13,849 bases of DNA, from positions 1 through 13,849 of the forward strand of contig JBEKZI010000058.1 of NCBI GenBank assembly GCA_049510055.1, read 5' to 3'. This DNA is from JALHTV01 sp049510055. Its GTDB lineage: Bacteria > Planctomycetota > Phycisphaerae > SM23-33. The notes under the pieces are model-generated. The model was not told where the DNA came from and ran no database searches. It saw only the letters and a program-made list of their open reading frames with translations. Shown here piece after piece: positions 5,904 through 13,543 of the stretch; the stretch's first letter is position 1, and the number at the start of each line of letters is the position of its first letter. The translations under genes were made by a program, and so were the position numbers.

Positions 5904-7961
5904 ATGAGCCAGGAAGGGCCGACTCTAAGGCCCAAAGATTCCAGAGTTATGGCAAAAATCAGCTCAGGATTGGCCCGGGCCTCCTCCGGCAGCTTTGCCT
6001 GGATGGAGTCGGCTCTGCTGAGGCACCGGCTGATCTTTAACATCGTGATTCACACGGTGATTTTCACGTTGGCGCTGCTGCTGGCCTATCTGGTGCGTTT
6101 TGAGGTAGGCGGGGGGGCGGGCGGGGGAAAGTGGTTCTGGCAGTCCTTCCTGCCCATGCTGCCGGTCTTCATCATCGTCAAGCTGATTATTTTCGGGGCG
6201 ACCAATCTGTTCCGCGGCGGCTGGCAGTACGCCTCCATTCGCGACATCGGCAACATTCTGTTCGCCTCGTGGTTGTTCCTGCTGGTGATGTACATCCCGA
6301 TCGCGATCTTCCGTGGGATGGAGACCTACTGGGGCGTGACGGTGGCCTACCTGGGCGACTACGTGAAGTCCTACTCCACCGGCGTGCTGTTCCTGGACTT
6401 TTTGGCCAGCGTCTTTCTGGTCTGCACGGTCCGGTTGGGGTTCCGCATCTATCGCGAGGAGCTTCGGCCGGTGTCCAGCGAGGGGCTTCGCCGCGTGCTG
6501 ATCGTCGGGGCGGGCAACGCCGCCGAGACGATCATCCGCGAGATCCACCGGATGCCCGTGGAGCGGTTCCGCGTCATCGGGCTGGTGGACGACGATCCGG
6601 CCAAGCGGCATCTCATCATTCACGGCGCGCCTGTGCTGGGCACCACGGCCGACCTGCGGCAGATCTGCGACGAGGAGGACGTTGAGGAAATCATCATCGC
6701 CATGCCCTCGGCCACGCAGAAGCAGCTCCGCCGCGTCATCGAGATGTGCAGCGGCACGAAGCTGAAGTTCCAGTCCCTCCCGGGCGTGGGCGACCTCATC
6801 GACGGGCGGGTGACCGTTTCGCAGATTCGCCCGGTGGACATTCACGACCTGCTGGGCCGCGAGGCCGTGGCTCTGGACAGCGAGGCCCTCGGCCGGTTCC
6901 TGCGGGGCCGGCGCGTGCTCATCACCGGGGCCGGCGGGAGCATCGGGGCGGAAATGTGCCGCCAGGTGGCCAACTACCAGCCCGCCCAGCTGATCCTGGT
7001 GGAGCAGGCCGAAAATCCGCTCTTTGAGATCGAAAACGAGCTGCGGGCCACGCACGGCGACATCCCGCTGGTCGCCTGCATCTGCGACATCTTCGACCGC
7101 CCGCGCGTGATGCAGATCTGGAAAACCTACCGCCCGGAGGTGGTCATCCACGCCGCCGCGCACAAGCACGTCCCGATGATGGAGCGCAACCCCTGCGAGG
7201 CGGTCAAGAACAATATCCTCGGCACGCGCAACGTGGCCGACGCCTGCGTCCAGTACGGCGCGGCGGAGTTCATCACCATCTCCACCGACAAGGCGGTCAA
7301 CCCCTCTTCGGTGATGGGCGCCTCCAAGCGCGTGGGGGAGATTTACACCCAGGCCCTCGGGGCCGCCCACAAGGGCAAGACACAGTTCAAAGCCGTGCGG
7401 TTCGGCAACGTACTGGACTCCGCCGGCTCGGTCGTTCCGACCTTCCGCCGGCAGATTGCCGCCGGCGGACCGGTCCGCGTCACCCATCCGGAGATGACGC
7501 GCTACTTCATGACCATTCCCGAGGCCTCGCAACTGGTCCTCCAGGCCGCGGCCACGGGAACCGGCGGGCAAATCTACGTGCTGGACATGGGCGAGCCGGT
7601 CAAGATCGTGGACTTAGCGCGCCAGATGATCACCCTCAGCGGCTTTCGGCCCGGGGAGGACATCGACATCGTCTTCACCGGCGTCCGGCCCGGCGAGAAG
7701 CTCTTCGAAGAGCTTCGCACGTCCGGCGAAGATATTGAGCCGACCGTGCATCCCAAGGTGCTCATCTGGCGTACAAAACCCATGGACCTCGCCAAGGTCA
7801 ATCCTGTCATGACGGAATTGGAGACGCTTGCCAACTCCACGGACCGCCAAAAAATCATCGACGTGATGAAGCGTCTGGTGCCGGAGTACGTCCCCGGCAG
7901 TGCGCCGGAGGTCAACGGGGCGGTGCCGTCGTCGGCGGACAGTGAGGCCTCGACCTCATGA
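5904..7961 (+). CDS. Membrane-bound nucleotide-sugar 4,6-dehydratase (FlaA1/PglF/WbpM/CapD class)
   Basis: A 685-aa polysaccharide-biosynthesis protein of the long WbpM/PglF type. The expected reaction is NAD-dependent dehydration of UDP-N-acetylglucosamine to the UDP-4-keto-6-deoxy sugar. Four membrane helices lie at about residues 44-64, 84-100, 117-136 and 160-176. A first Rossmann domain has VLIVGAGNAAE (198-208). The catalytic SDR domain has LITGAGGSIGAE (339-350), HAAAHKHVPMMERNP (416-430), STDKAVNP (460-467) and MGASKR. The usual catalytic Tyr is Met471, four before Lys475, as is typical of this large-dehydratase family. An alternative start is ATG 5949 (Met16); neither has a strong ribosome site. 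It shares ATGA with the next gene, so the two are translationally coupled. UDP-GlcNAc as substrate is inferred from the family. Confidence 0.9.
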   Translation: MSQEGPTLRPKDSRVMAKISSGLARASSGSFAWMESALLRHRLIFNIVIHTVIFTLALLLAYLVRFEVGGGAGGGKWFWQSFLPMLPVFIIVKLIIFGATNLFRGGWQYASIRDIGNILFASWLFLLVMYIPIAIFRGMETYWGVTVAYLGDYVKSYSTGVLFLDFLASVFLVCTVRLGFRIYREELRPVSSEGLRRVLIVGAGNAAETIIREIHRMPVERFRVIGLVDDDPAKRHLIIHGAPVLGTTADLRQICDEEDVEEIIIAMPSATQKQLRRVIEMCSGTKLKFQSLPGVGDLIDGRVTVSQIRPVDIHDLLGREAVALDSEALGRFLRGRRVLITGAGGSIGAEMCRQVANYQPAQLILVEQAENPLFEIENELRATHGDIPLVACICDIFDRPRVMQIWKTYRPEVVIHAAAHKHVPMMERNPCEAVKNNILGTRNVADACVQYGAAEFITISTDKAVNPSSVMGASKRVGEIYTQALGAAHKGKTQFKAVRFGNVLDSAGSVVPTFRRQIAAGGPVRVTHPEMTRYFMTIPEASQLVLQAAATGTGGQIYVLDMGEPVKIVDLARQMITLSGFRPGEDIDIVFTGVRPGEKLFEELRTSGEDIEPTVHPKVLIWRTKPMDLAKVNPVMTELETLANSTDRQKIIDVMKRLVPEYVPGSAPEVNGAVPSSADSEASTS

Positions 7962-9133
7962 CCGCCAAGCGCCGGCCAACCCGCAAGCCCGCCAAGCCCC
8001 GCCGCCCGGCCGGGCGGCCCGTGCCGCTTTCCGGCCCGGACATCACGAAGCAGGAAATCCAAGCCGTCATCTCGGTGCTGGGCAGCGGGCGGTTGAGCAT
8101 CGGCCCGCGGATCCAGGCCTTCGAGGCCGCCGTGGCCGCCCGCGCGGGGCGGAAGCACGGCATCGGCGTCAACAGCGGCACCAGCGGCCTGCACCTGTGC
8201 GTGCGGGCGCTGGGGATCGGGGCGGGCGATGAAGTCATCACCACGCCGTTTTCGTTCATCGCCACAACCAACTGCCTGTTGTTCGAGCGGGCCAAGCCGG
8301 TATTCGTGGACATCGACCCGGTCAGCTACAACATCGACCCGGCGGCCCTGGAGGCGGCCGTCACGCCGCGCACCAAGGCCATCCTGCCGGTGGAAGTCTT
8401 CGGCAACCCCGTCCACTTCGACCGCTACGAGCAGATCGCCCGCAAGCACCACCTGGCGATGATCGAGGACTGCTGCGAGTCGCTGGGGGCGGTGCTGGGC
8501 GGCCGGCCGGCGGGCAGTTTCGGCGACTGCGGCGTGTTCGCCTTCTACCCCAACAAGCAGATCACCACCGGCGAGGGCGGCCTGATCGTGACCGACGATG
8601 ACCGCCTGGCCGACCTGTGCCGCTCGATGCGCAACCAGGGGCGCGACTCGGCCGCCTGGCTGTCCCACGCGCGGCTGGGCTACAACTATCGCCTCAGCGA
8701 GATCAACGCCGCCGTCGGCGAAGTGCAGATGCGCCGGCTGGACGAGTTGCTCGCCCGCCGCCGCCGCGCCGCGGCGCTGTACGATAAGGCCCTCGGCGAC
8801 GTCGAGGGGATTCACATCCCGCCGATGTACGACCGCGCGGCGGCCAGTTGGTTCGTGTACGTCATCCGCCTGGCCGACCGATTCAGCGCGGCTGACCGGG
8901 ACGCCGTCATGGCGTACCTCAAGGCCCGCGGCGTCGGCTGCAATCCGTACTTCGTGCCCATCCACCTCCAGCCGTACATCCGCACGATGCTGGGCACGAA
9001 GGAAGGCGACTTCCCCGTCACGGAGCGGATCGCCGCGCGGACCATCGCCCTGCCGTTCTTCTCCGGCCTAGCCGAGCGCCAGGTGCAAGCCGTCCGCAAG
9101 GCCCTGGTCTCCGCCCTGGCGGCCATCGACTAA
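7958..9133 (+). CDS. DegT/DnrJ/EryC1/StrS-family PLP-dependent sugar aminotransferase (first)
   Basis: A 391-aa fold-type I aminotransferase expected to convert a nucleotide 4-keto sugar to the 4-amino sugar using glutamate or a similar donor. Motifs include NSGTSGLHL (72-80, cofactor phosphate region), IEDCCESLGA (Asp171 pairing with the pyridine nitrogen), FAFYPNKQITTGEGG with the Schiff-base Lys200, and GYNYRLSEINAAVGEVQ. All are canonical. A basic 20-residue N-terminal extension (RRPTRKPAKPRRPAGR) precedes the core and could be disordered. The ATG overlaps the dehydratase stop by four bases, strong evidence that the 4-keto product of that enzyme is the substrate, as in the PglF-PglE pair of bacillosamine synthesis. 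The third gene starts 15 bp downstream. Confidence 0.9.
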   Translation: MTAKRRPTRKPAKPRRPAGRPVPLSGPDITKQEIQAVISVLGSGRLSIGPRIQAFEAAVAARAGRKHGIGVNSGTSGLHLCVRALGIGAGDEVITTPFSFIATTNCLLFERAKPVFVDIDPVSYNIDPAALEAAVTPRTKAILPVEVFGNPVHFDRYEQIARKHHLAMIEDCCESLGAVLGGRPAGSFGDCGVFAFYPNKQITTGEGGLIVTDDDRLADLCRSMRNQGRDSAAWLSHARLGYNYRLSEINAAVGEVQMRRLDELLARRRRAAALYDKALGDVEGIHIPPMYDRAAASWFVYVIRLADRFSAADRDAVMAYLKARGVGCNPYFVPIHLQPYIRTMLGTKEGDFPVTERIAARTIALPFFSGLAERQVQAVRKALVSALAAID

Positions 9134-9148
9134 AGGGGGGCCATTTCG

Positions 9149-10306
9149 ATGACGAGCTCGGCCCGACATCGCTTCGAGCAAGCCTTTGCCCGCTGGCTGG
9201 GTGTGCCGCACGCCTTTGCCTTCTGGAAGGGCCGCGTGGCGCTGTACGCCATCCTGCGGGCGCTGGGCGTCGGCGAGGGCGACGAGGTCATCCTGCCCGG
9301 CTACACCTGCGTGATGAACGTCAACCCCATCAAGTATCTGGGCGCCAAGCCCATCTACGTGGACATCGACCCGGCGACCTACAACATCGACCCCGCCCTG
9401 ATCGCCTCGCGGATCACGCCGCGGACAAGGGCGATCATCGCCCAGCACACCTACGGCATCCCCTGCGCGATGGATGCCATCGGCGAGCTGGCCGGCCGGC
9501 GGGGCATTCCGGTGATTGAGGACTGCTGCCTGGCGATGGGATCGGCCTACCAGGGCAGGCTCTGCGGCACGTTCGGCCTGGCGGCGTATTGGTCGTTCCA
9601 GTGGAACAAGCCCTTCACCACGGGCATCGGCGGCCTGGCGGCCACGGCGGACGCCGCGCTGGCGGGGAAGATCGAGGAACTCTGCCGGCGGGAATTGCAG
9701 GAGCCGCCCGCCCGGGCGGCCGCGATGCTGGCGATCCAGCGGCTGGCCTATCGCCTGGTCATCTATCCCCGCACGACGGCGATGGTGACGCGACTGTTCC
9801 GCTGGCTGACGCGCAAGGGGGCCGTGGTGGGATCGTCCTCGGCGGCGGAGTTCACACCCGTCATGGCGGCGGACTTCTTCATGGCTATGGGCCAGGCCCA
9901 AGCCCGTGCGGCCCTGCGACGGATGCACTGCCTGGAGGCCAACCTCGCCCATCGGCGGCGGATGGGAGCACTCTACGACGAGCTATTTTCCCAGGCTGGT
10001 TGGCCGATCGCTCCGCTGCCGGCGTCTGGGGACCCCATTCTGGTGCGATATCCCGTTCGCGTGGCCGACAAGGACAAGGCCGTCGCGCTGGCCCCCGGGG
10101 CCGGCGTGGAACTGGGCACGTGGTTTGAGTGCCCGTTGCATCCCAAGGAAACGCCGCTGGGCCTGTACGACTACCGGCCCGGCATGTGCCCCCAGGCCGA
10201 GCGTGCCGCACGGGAAGTCGTGAACCTGCCGACGCACCTGCGTGCGGGCCCAGCCACCGCTCGGCGGGGCGTGGAGTTCCTCCGCACCATCGGGCCGGCA
10301 AAGTAG
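9149..10306 (+). CDS. DegT/DnrJ/EryC1/StrS-family aminotransferase (second, divergent subgroup)
   Basis: A 385-aa member of the same family as its neighbour but clearly not a recent duplicate. The PLP aspartate (IEDCCLAMGS, Asp125) and the Schiff-base lysine (FQWNKPFTTGIGG, Lys154) are kept, so it should bind PLP. The usual SGT phosphate-site motif is replaced by FWKGRVALYAIL, the GEGG after the lysine reads GIGG, and the substrate-side N-Y-R-x-S motif of the first enzyme is missing. Residues 175-250 are long and helical (arginine/alanine-rich) instead. It probably acts on a different keto sugar or carbon. A strong AAGGGGGG site lies 8 nt before the ATG. It is the last gene of the operon and converges with the sugar transferase across a 19-bp gap that shows no terminator. 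Confidence 0.85.
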   Translation: MTSSARHRFEQAFARWLGVPHAFAFWKGRVALYAILRALGVGEGDEVILPGYTCVMNVNPIKYLGAKPIYVDIDPATYNIDPALIASRITPRTRAIIAQHTYGIPCAMDAIGELAGRRGIPVIEDCCLAMGSAYQGRLCGTFGLAAYWSFQWNKPFTTGIGGLAATADAALAGKIEELCRRELQEPPARAAAMLAIQRLAYRLVIYPRTTAMVTRLFRWLTRKGAVVGSSSAAEFTPVMAADFFMAMGQAQARAALRRMHCLEANLAHRRRMGALYDELFSQAGWPIAPLPASGDPILVRYPVRVADKDKAVALAPGAGVELGTWFECPLHPKETPLGLYDYRPGMCPQAERAAREVVNLPTHLRAGPATARRGVEFLRTIGPAK

Positions 10307-10325
10307 CGGGCGCGCCAAGGGGTCG

Positions 10326-10922
10326 CTACGAGGAAATCCTCAGCAGCGTCTTGAGGATGATGGCGACGTCGGACAGCAGCGAGCGCCGTTGTTGGAGGTA
10401 CTCCAGGTTCAGCCGCAGCTTGTCGGGCATCACCTGTTCGACGTAGGCCTTTTCCCAATCCGCCCCCGCCTGGGCGAGGATGTCGCTTTCGCGATGGTAC
10501 TGGATGGAGGCCAGGTCCGTGATGCCGGGCTTGACCGACAGCACCGCCCGTTGCTGAGGCGTGTAGAGGGCGACGTACTTGGGCACTTCCGGCCGGGGGC
10601 CGACGAAGCTCATCGACCCGCCCAGCACGTTGAGCAACTGCGGGAACTCGTCCAGTTTGGTGCGCCGCAGGAACCGCCCGATGGGCGTGATCCGCGGATC
10701 GCCCCCGACGGTGATCTGCGCGCCGATCCGCTCGGCGTTGACGACCATCGTGCGGAACTTCAGGATGCGGAATTCCCGCCCGTTTTTGCCGACGCGCACC
10801 TGGCGGTACAGCACCGGTCCGGGGTCGGTGAGCTTGATGACGGCGGCGATGACGAGCATGGGCAGCCCCACCACCGCCAACCCCAGCAGGCTGAACACGA
10901 TGTCGAAGAGCCGTTTGGCCAT
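10326..10922 (-). CDS. PglC-type monotopic phosphoglycosyltransferase (bacterial sugar transferase)
   Basis: A 198-aa enzyme of the bacterial sugar transferase family. It transfers a sugar-1-phosphate from a UDP-sugar to polyprenyl phosphate on the cytoplasmic face. It is the minimal form, like Campylobacter PglC, without the extra N-terminal membrane domain of WcaJ/WbaP. It has an N-terminal re-entrant hydrophobic helix (residues 5-30), then DPGPVLYRQVRVGKNG, FRILKFRTM, the catalytic Asp-Glu dyad in RRTKLDEFPQLLN (D91, E92) and SFVGPRPE. The open frame continues upstream to 11807, but only ATG 10922 gives the family start; the extension is a shadow of the ATP-grasp gene. It begins 32 bp after that gene on the same strand, so the two are probably co-transcribed. 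Confidence 0.9.
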   Translation of the reverse strand: MAKRLFDIVFSLLGLAVVGLPMLVIAAVIKLTDPGPVLYRQVRVGKNGREFRILKFRTMVVNAERIGAQITVGGDPRITPIGRFLRRTKLDEFPQLLNVLGGSMSFVGPRPEVPKYVALYTPQQRAVLSVKPGITDLASIQYHRESDILAQAGADWEKAYVEQVMPDKLRLNLEYLQQRRSLLSDVAIILKTLLRISS

Positions 10923-10954
10923 GTCGAACGTTCTCGGCGTTCGCGGGCGAAATG

Positions 10955-12154
10955 CTAAAGGGGTTCGGTGATGATTTTGACGGCGTCTCGGGCGGCCTCG
11001 GCGCGGGCGATGGCTTCCTTGGCGTCTTTGCCTTCGGTGATCACGTGCCCGACGCGGGCGGGTCCGGACGTGATTTCCTTGACCTCGTCGCCGACTTTCA
11101 GCGTCAGTTCCACGATCCTCACGCCGGGCATGCGTCGCGTCTCTTCCAGGCCTTCGATGGCCTGCACCCGGCCGGGGCTGGGCCAGAGGAATCGGATGGC
11201 CGATCCCCGTTTGGGGTGGCGCGGCCGCAGGTCCGGCTGGCGCCCCAGGGCCAGGTTGATCGCGCCTTCGACCATGTCGATGCCGGTGGCGCGGGGCACC
11301 AGCTCGGTGGTGATGTACCCTCCGCCCAGGCGGGCGCCTATCTCCATCAGGATCGGCCCGCGGCGGGTGAGCTTGAGTTCCACGTGGCACGGCGCCCAGT
11401 CGACGCCCACCGCCCGGATGGCCTGGAGGGCAGTCTCCTCGACGAGCCGGCGCCGATGGCCTGTCAGCATCGTCGGGATGCTGTGGCCGGTTTCCACGCA
11501 GTGGGGCGGGCCGGTGGTGCGCTTGTCCGTGATGGCGATGATGTGCGTCTGTTTGTCCCAGGTGAGGGTTTCCACGCTGTACTCCGGCCCTTCGACGAAT
11601 TCCTCGACCAGGACCGCCGGGTCGCGGCTTTCGCGCAAGGCGTACTGGAAGGCCTCGATCAGGTCCTGGCGGCTCGCCTGGCCGTCCAGGACCGTGATGC
11701 CCCGCTTGCCGCTGTTGCGTGCCGGCTTGAAGATGACGGGTCGGCCGACCCGGTCCACTGCCGCCAGGGCCTCGTCCAGCGTGTGCACGGCGTGCCACTT
11801 GGGGCAAGGCGCCCCGCCGGCTTGGAAGGCCTGGCGCATGCGTTCTTTGTTGGTCGTCTGGACCGTCACCTCATAGCCCATCCCGTTGAGGCCCAGGATG
11901 TCGTTCAGTTGGCCGCGCACCTGGTTGGAGACCTCCGAACAGATGTGCGTGACGGCGGAAATTTTTTCCTTCAGGGCGATCTCCAGGCATTGATGGACGT
12001 CCATGATGTCGGCGGCGTAGGAGACGTCCGCCAGGCGCAGCCCTTCGGCGTTGGGGTCGCCGTCGGCCGCCACGACGCGCAGGCCCATGCGCTTGGCGGT
12101 GAGGATCGCGGGAACCTGGAGCGGTCCGGCGGCCAGGACCAGGAGGGTCGGCGA
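10955..12154 (-). repeat. Second ATP-grasp module (repeat unit B)
   Basis: Encodes residues 420-818. It aligns to unit A at a constant offset of 419 codons (1257 bp), with roughly half of residues identical by eye and about 80% over the first 48. Two stretches are identical at the DNA level: 10978-11014 (37 nt, matching 12235-12271) and 12059-12097 (39 nt, matching 13316-13354). Confidence 0.85.
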
Positions 12155-13411
12155 TTCGGCGGTTTTTTCCGCCTCCGAGGGCTCGCCTTTGGTGAGGATA
12201 TGCTGGGCGCGGAGCAAGGGAGCCATCGTGAACGTGACGGCGTCTCGGGCGGCCTCGGCGCGGGCGATGGCCTCCTCGACCGTGGTGCCTTCGACAATCA
12301 CGTGTCCCACGCGGGTCAGGCTGGAGAGCAATTGAGGGACCGTGCCGCCGGGGGCAATGTCGATCTGGAGGATCTTGACGCCCGGCATGGACCGGGCCTT
12401 ATGGACGCCTTCGATGGACCCGATCTTGCCCACCGGGGGCGTGAAATAGCGGATGGCCACGCCTGCCGGCTCGCGCCGGGGCGTCAGGTCCGGCACGCGC
12501 CCCAGGGCCAGGTTGATCGCGCCTTCCATCATGTCGATGCCGGTGGACCGCGGCACCAGTTCGGTGGTGATGTAGTCGCCACCCAGGCGGGCGCCGATTT
12601 CCATCAGCATCGGCCCCCGGCTGGTCATTCGCAGCTCGGCGTGCGCCGCCGCCCAATCGATGCCCAGCGCCTTGACCCCCAGGACGGCGGCTTCCTCGAT
12701 GGCTTGGCGGGCCTGGGGGCTCTGCCGCGTGGGCTGGCTGTGGCCGGTCTCGACGAAGTGCGGCACGTTGGTGGTGACTTTGTCGGTCACTTGCAGGACG
12801 TGGGGTTGCCCGTCCCAGGTCAGGATTTCCACGCTGAACTCCGGGCCTTCCACGAACTCCTCGATGACGGCGGAGCGGTCTTGGCTCTCTCGCACGGCCA
12901 CGTGGAACGCCCGCAGGAATTCCGCCGTGCTTTCGCCGCCGAGCAGGCTGGTCACGCCCCGGCTGCCGCTGCTTCGGGAGGGTTTGACGATCAGCGGCCG
13001 GCCGATTGCCTCCGCCGCCTCCAGGGCTTCCCGTTCCGTGGCGGCCCCGATGGACCGGGGCGAGGGCGCCCCGCCGGCCTCGAAGGCCCGGCGCATCTTT
13101 TCCTTGTTCGTGGCCCGCAGGGCCGTCGGCGGATCGACGCCCTTCAGGCCCAGTTCCCGGTTGATCCGCCCCAGGGACCACATCGCCGCTTCCGCGCAGA
13201 TGTGGATGACGCCGTCGATCTTCTCCTGGCGCGCCAGGGCCAGGCAGGCGTCGGCGTCGGTGATGTCGACGACATAGTGCCGGTCGGCCAGCTTCAGCCC
13301 CGGCGCATCGGCGCTGCCGTCGGCCGCCACGACGCGCAGGCCCATGCGCTTGGCCGTCGTGATGGCCGGCACCTGCAACACCCCCGCCGCTAAAACCAGC
13401 AGCGTCGCCAT
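10955..13411 (-). CDS. Tandem (two-module) ATP-grasp ligase, L-amino-acid ligase type
   Basis: An 818-aa protein made of two homologous ATP-grasp modules, residues 1-400 and 420-818, joined by a short charged linker (LTKGEPSEAEKTAES). Each module has a pre-ATP-grasp strand (TLLVLAAG, at 3 and 422), a glycine-rich loop with a lysine (VKPSRSSGSRG, Lys143; FKPARNSGKRG, Lys562), EEFVEGPE, the metal-site block MEIGARLGG (E271, R275; E690, R694) and a C-terminal region like the L-amino-acid ligase C-terminal domain (IEG...MPGV...RVGHVI.EG...EEAIARAEAARDAV). The usual metal-binding Asn of EINPR is Gly in both. Family chemistry is ATP-driven amide formation through an acyl phosphate. The layout recalls CarB, but without its oligomerisation and allosteric domains. 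It lies directly upstream of the PglC-like gene. Substrates are unknown. Confidence 0.88.
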   Translation of the reverse strand: MATLLVLAAGVLQVPAITTAKRMGLRVVAADGSADAPGLKLADRHYVVDITDADACLALARQEKIDGVIHICAEAAMWSLGRINRELGLKGVDPPTALRATNKEKMRRAFEAGGAPSPRSIGAATEREALEAAEAIGRPLIVKPSRSSGSRGVTSLLGGESTAEFLRAFHVAVRESQDRSAVIEEFVEGPEFSVEILTWDGQPHVLQVTDKVTTNVPHFVETGHSQPTRQSPQARQAIEEAAVLGVKALGIDWAAAHAELRMTSRGPMLMEIGARLGGDYITTELVPRSTGIDMMEGAINLALGRVPDLTPRREPAGVAIRYFTPPVGKIGSIEGVHKARSMPGVKILQIDIAPGGTVPQLLSSLTRVGHVIVEGTTVEEAIARAEAARDAVTFTMAPLLRAQHILTKGEPSEAEKTAESPTLLVLAAGPLQVPAILTAKRMGLRVVAADGDPNAEGLRLADVSYAADIMDVHQCLEIALKEKISAVTHICSEVSNQVRGQLNDILGLNGMGYEVTVQTTNKERMRQAFQAGGAPCPKWHAVHTLDEALAAVDRVGRPVIFKPARNSGKRGITVLDGQASRQDLIEAFQYALRESRDPAVLVEEFVEGPEYSVETLTWDKQTHIIAITDKRTTGPPHCVETGHSIPTMLTGHRRRLVEETALQAIRAVGVDWAPCHVELKLTRRGPILMEIGARLGGGYITTELVPRATGIDMVEGAINLALGRQPDLRPRHPKRGSAIRFLWPSPGRVQAIEGLEETRRMPGVRIVELTLKVGDEVKEITSGPARVGHVITEGKDAKEAIARAEAARDAVKIITEPL
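12212..13411 (-). repeat. First ATP-grasp module (repeat unit A)
   Basis: Encodes residues 1-400. It contains the partner copies of the exact DNA matches, 12235-12271 and 13316-13354, located at the two ends of the module. The positions are where gene conversion or strong constraint would act. Confidence 0.85.
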
Positions 13412-13490
13412 AAGTTCTTTTTCTCGGAGGCCTACGGAATGTCCAGGACGCCTCAGGACTGGTGTTTCGTCGACGCGATTCCGAAACCAT

Positions 13491-13499
13491 ATTATCGCA
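13491..13499 (-). promoter_or_regulatory. Extended -10 promoter candidate for the ATP-grasp/PglC operon
   Basis: On the minus strand TGC is followed directly by GATAAT (13496-13491), an extended -10 element like the one before the DUF362 gene. No good -35 is visible. The predicted start near 13484 leaves a leader of about 73 nt before ATG 13411, whose ribosome site is weak. The rest of the gap 13412-13543 shows no gene or clear terminator. Confidence 0.45.
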
Positions 13500-13543
13500 T
13501 ACTTGCTACGTTGGGGAAGGGCCGTTTGGCCAGGCGATCCACC

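Noticed and set aside
5964..7571. A 535-codon minus-strand frame across the dehydratase gene
   Set aside because: It has no domain-like sequence and lies opposite a gene with clear catalytic motifs.
10307..10325. A terminator between the convergent aminotransferase and sugar-transferase genes
   Set aside because: The 19-bp gap has no inverted repeat with a T or A tract.
10923..11807. Upstream extension of the sugar-transferase frame to 493 aa
   Set aside because: The extra residues are arginine/proline-rich and out of frame across the ATP-grasp gene; the family start is at 10922.
10952..13393. An 813-codon open frame on the plus strand, opposite almost the whole ATP-grasp gene
   Set aside because: Its translation is His/Arg/Gly/Val-rich with no recognisable domain, and it mirrors the duplicated module codons. 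GC-rich codon bias commonly keeps antisense frames open; the minus strand frame has full ATP-grasp motifs.
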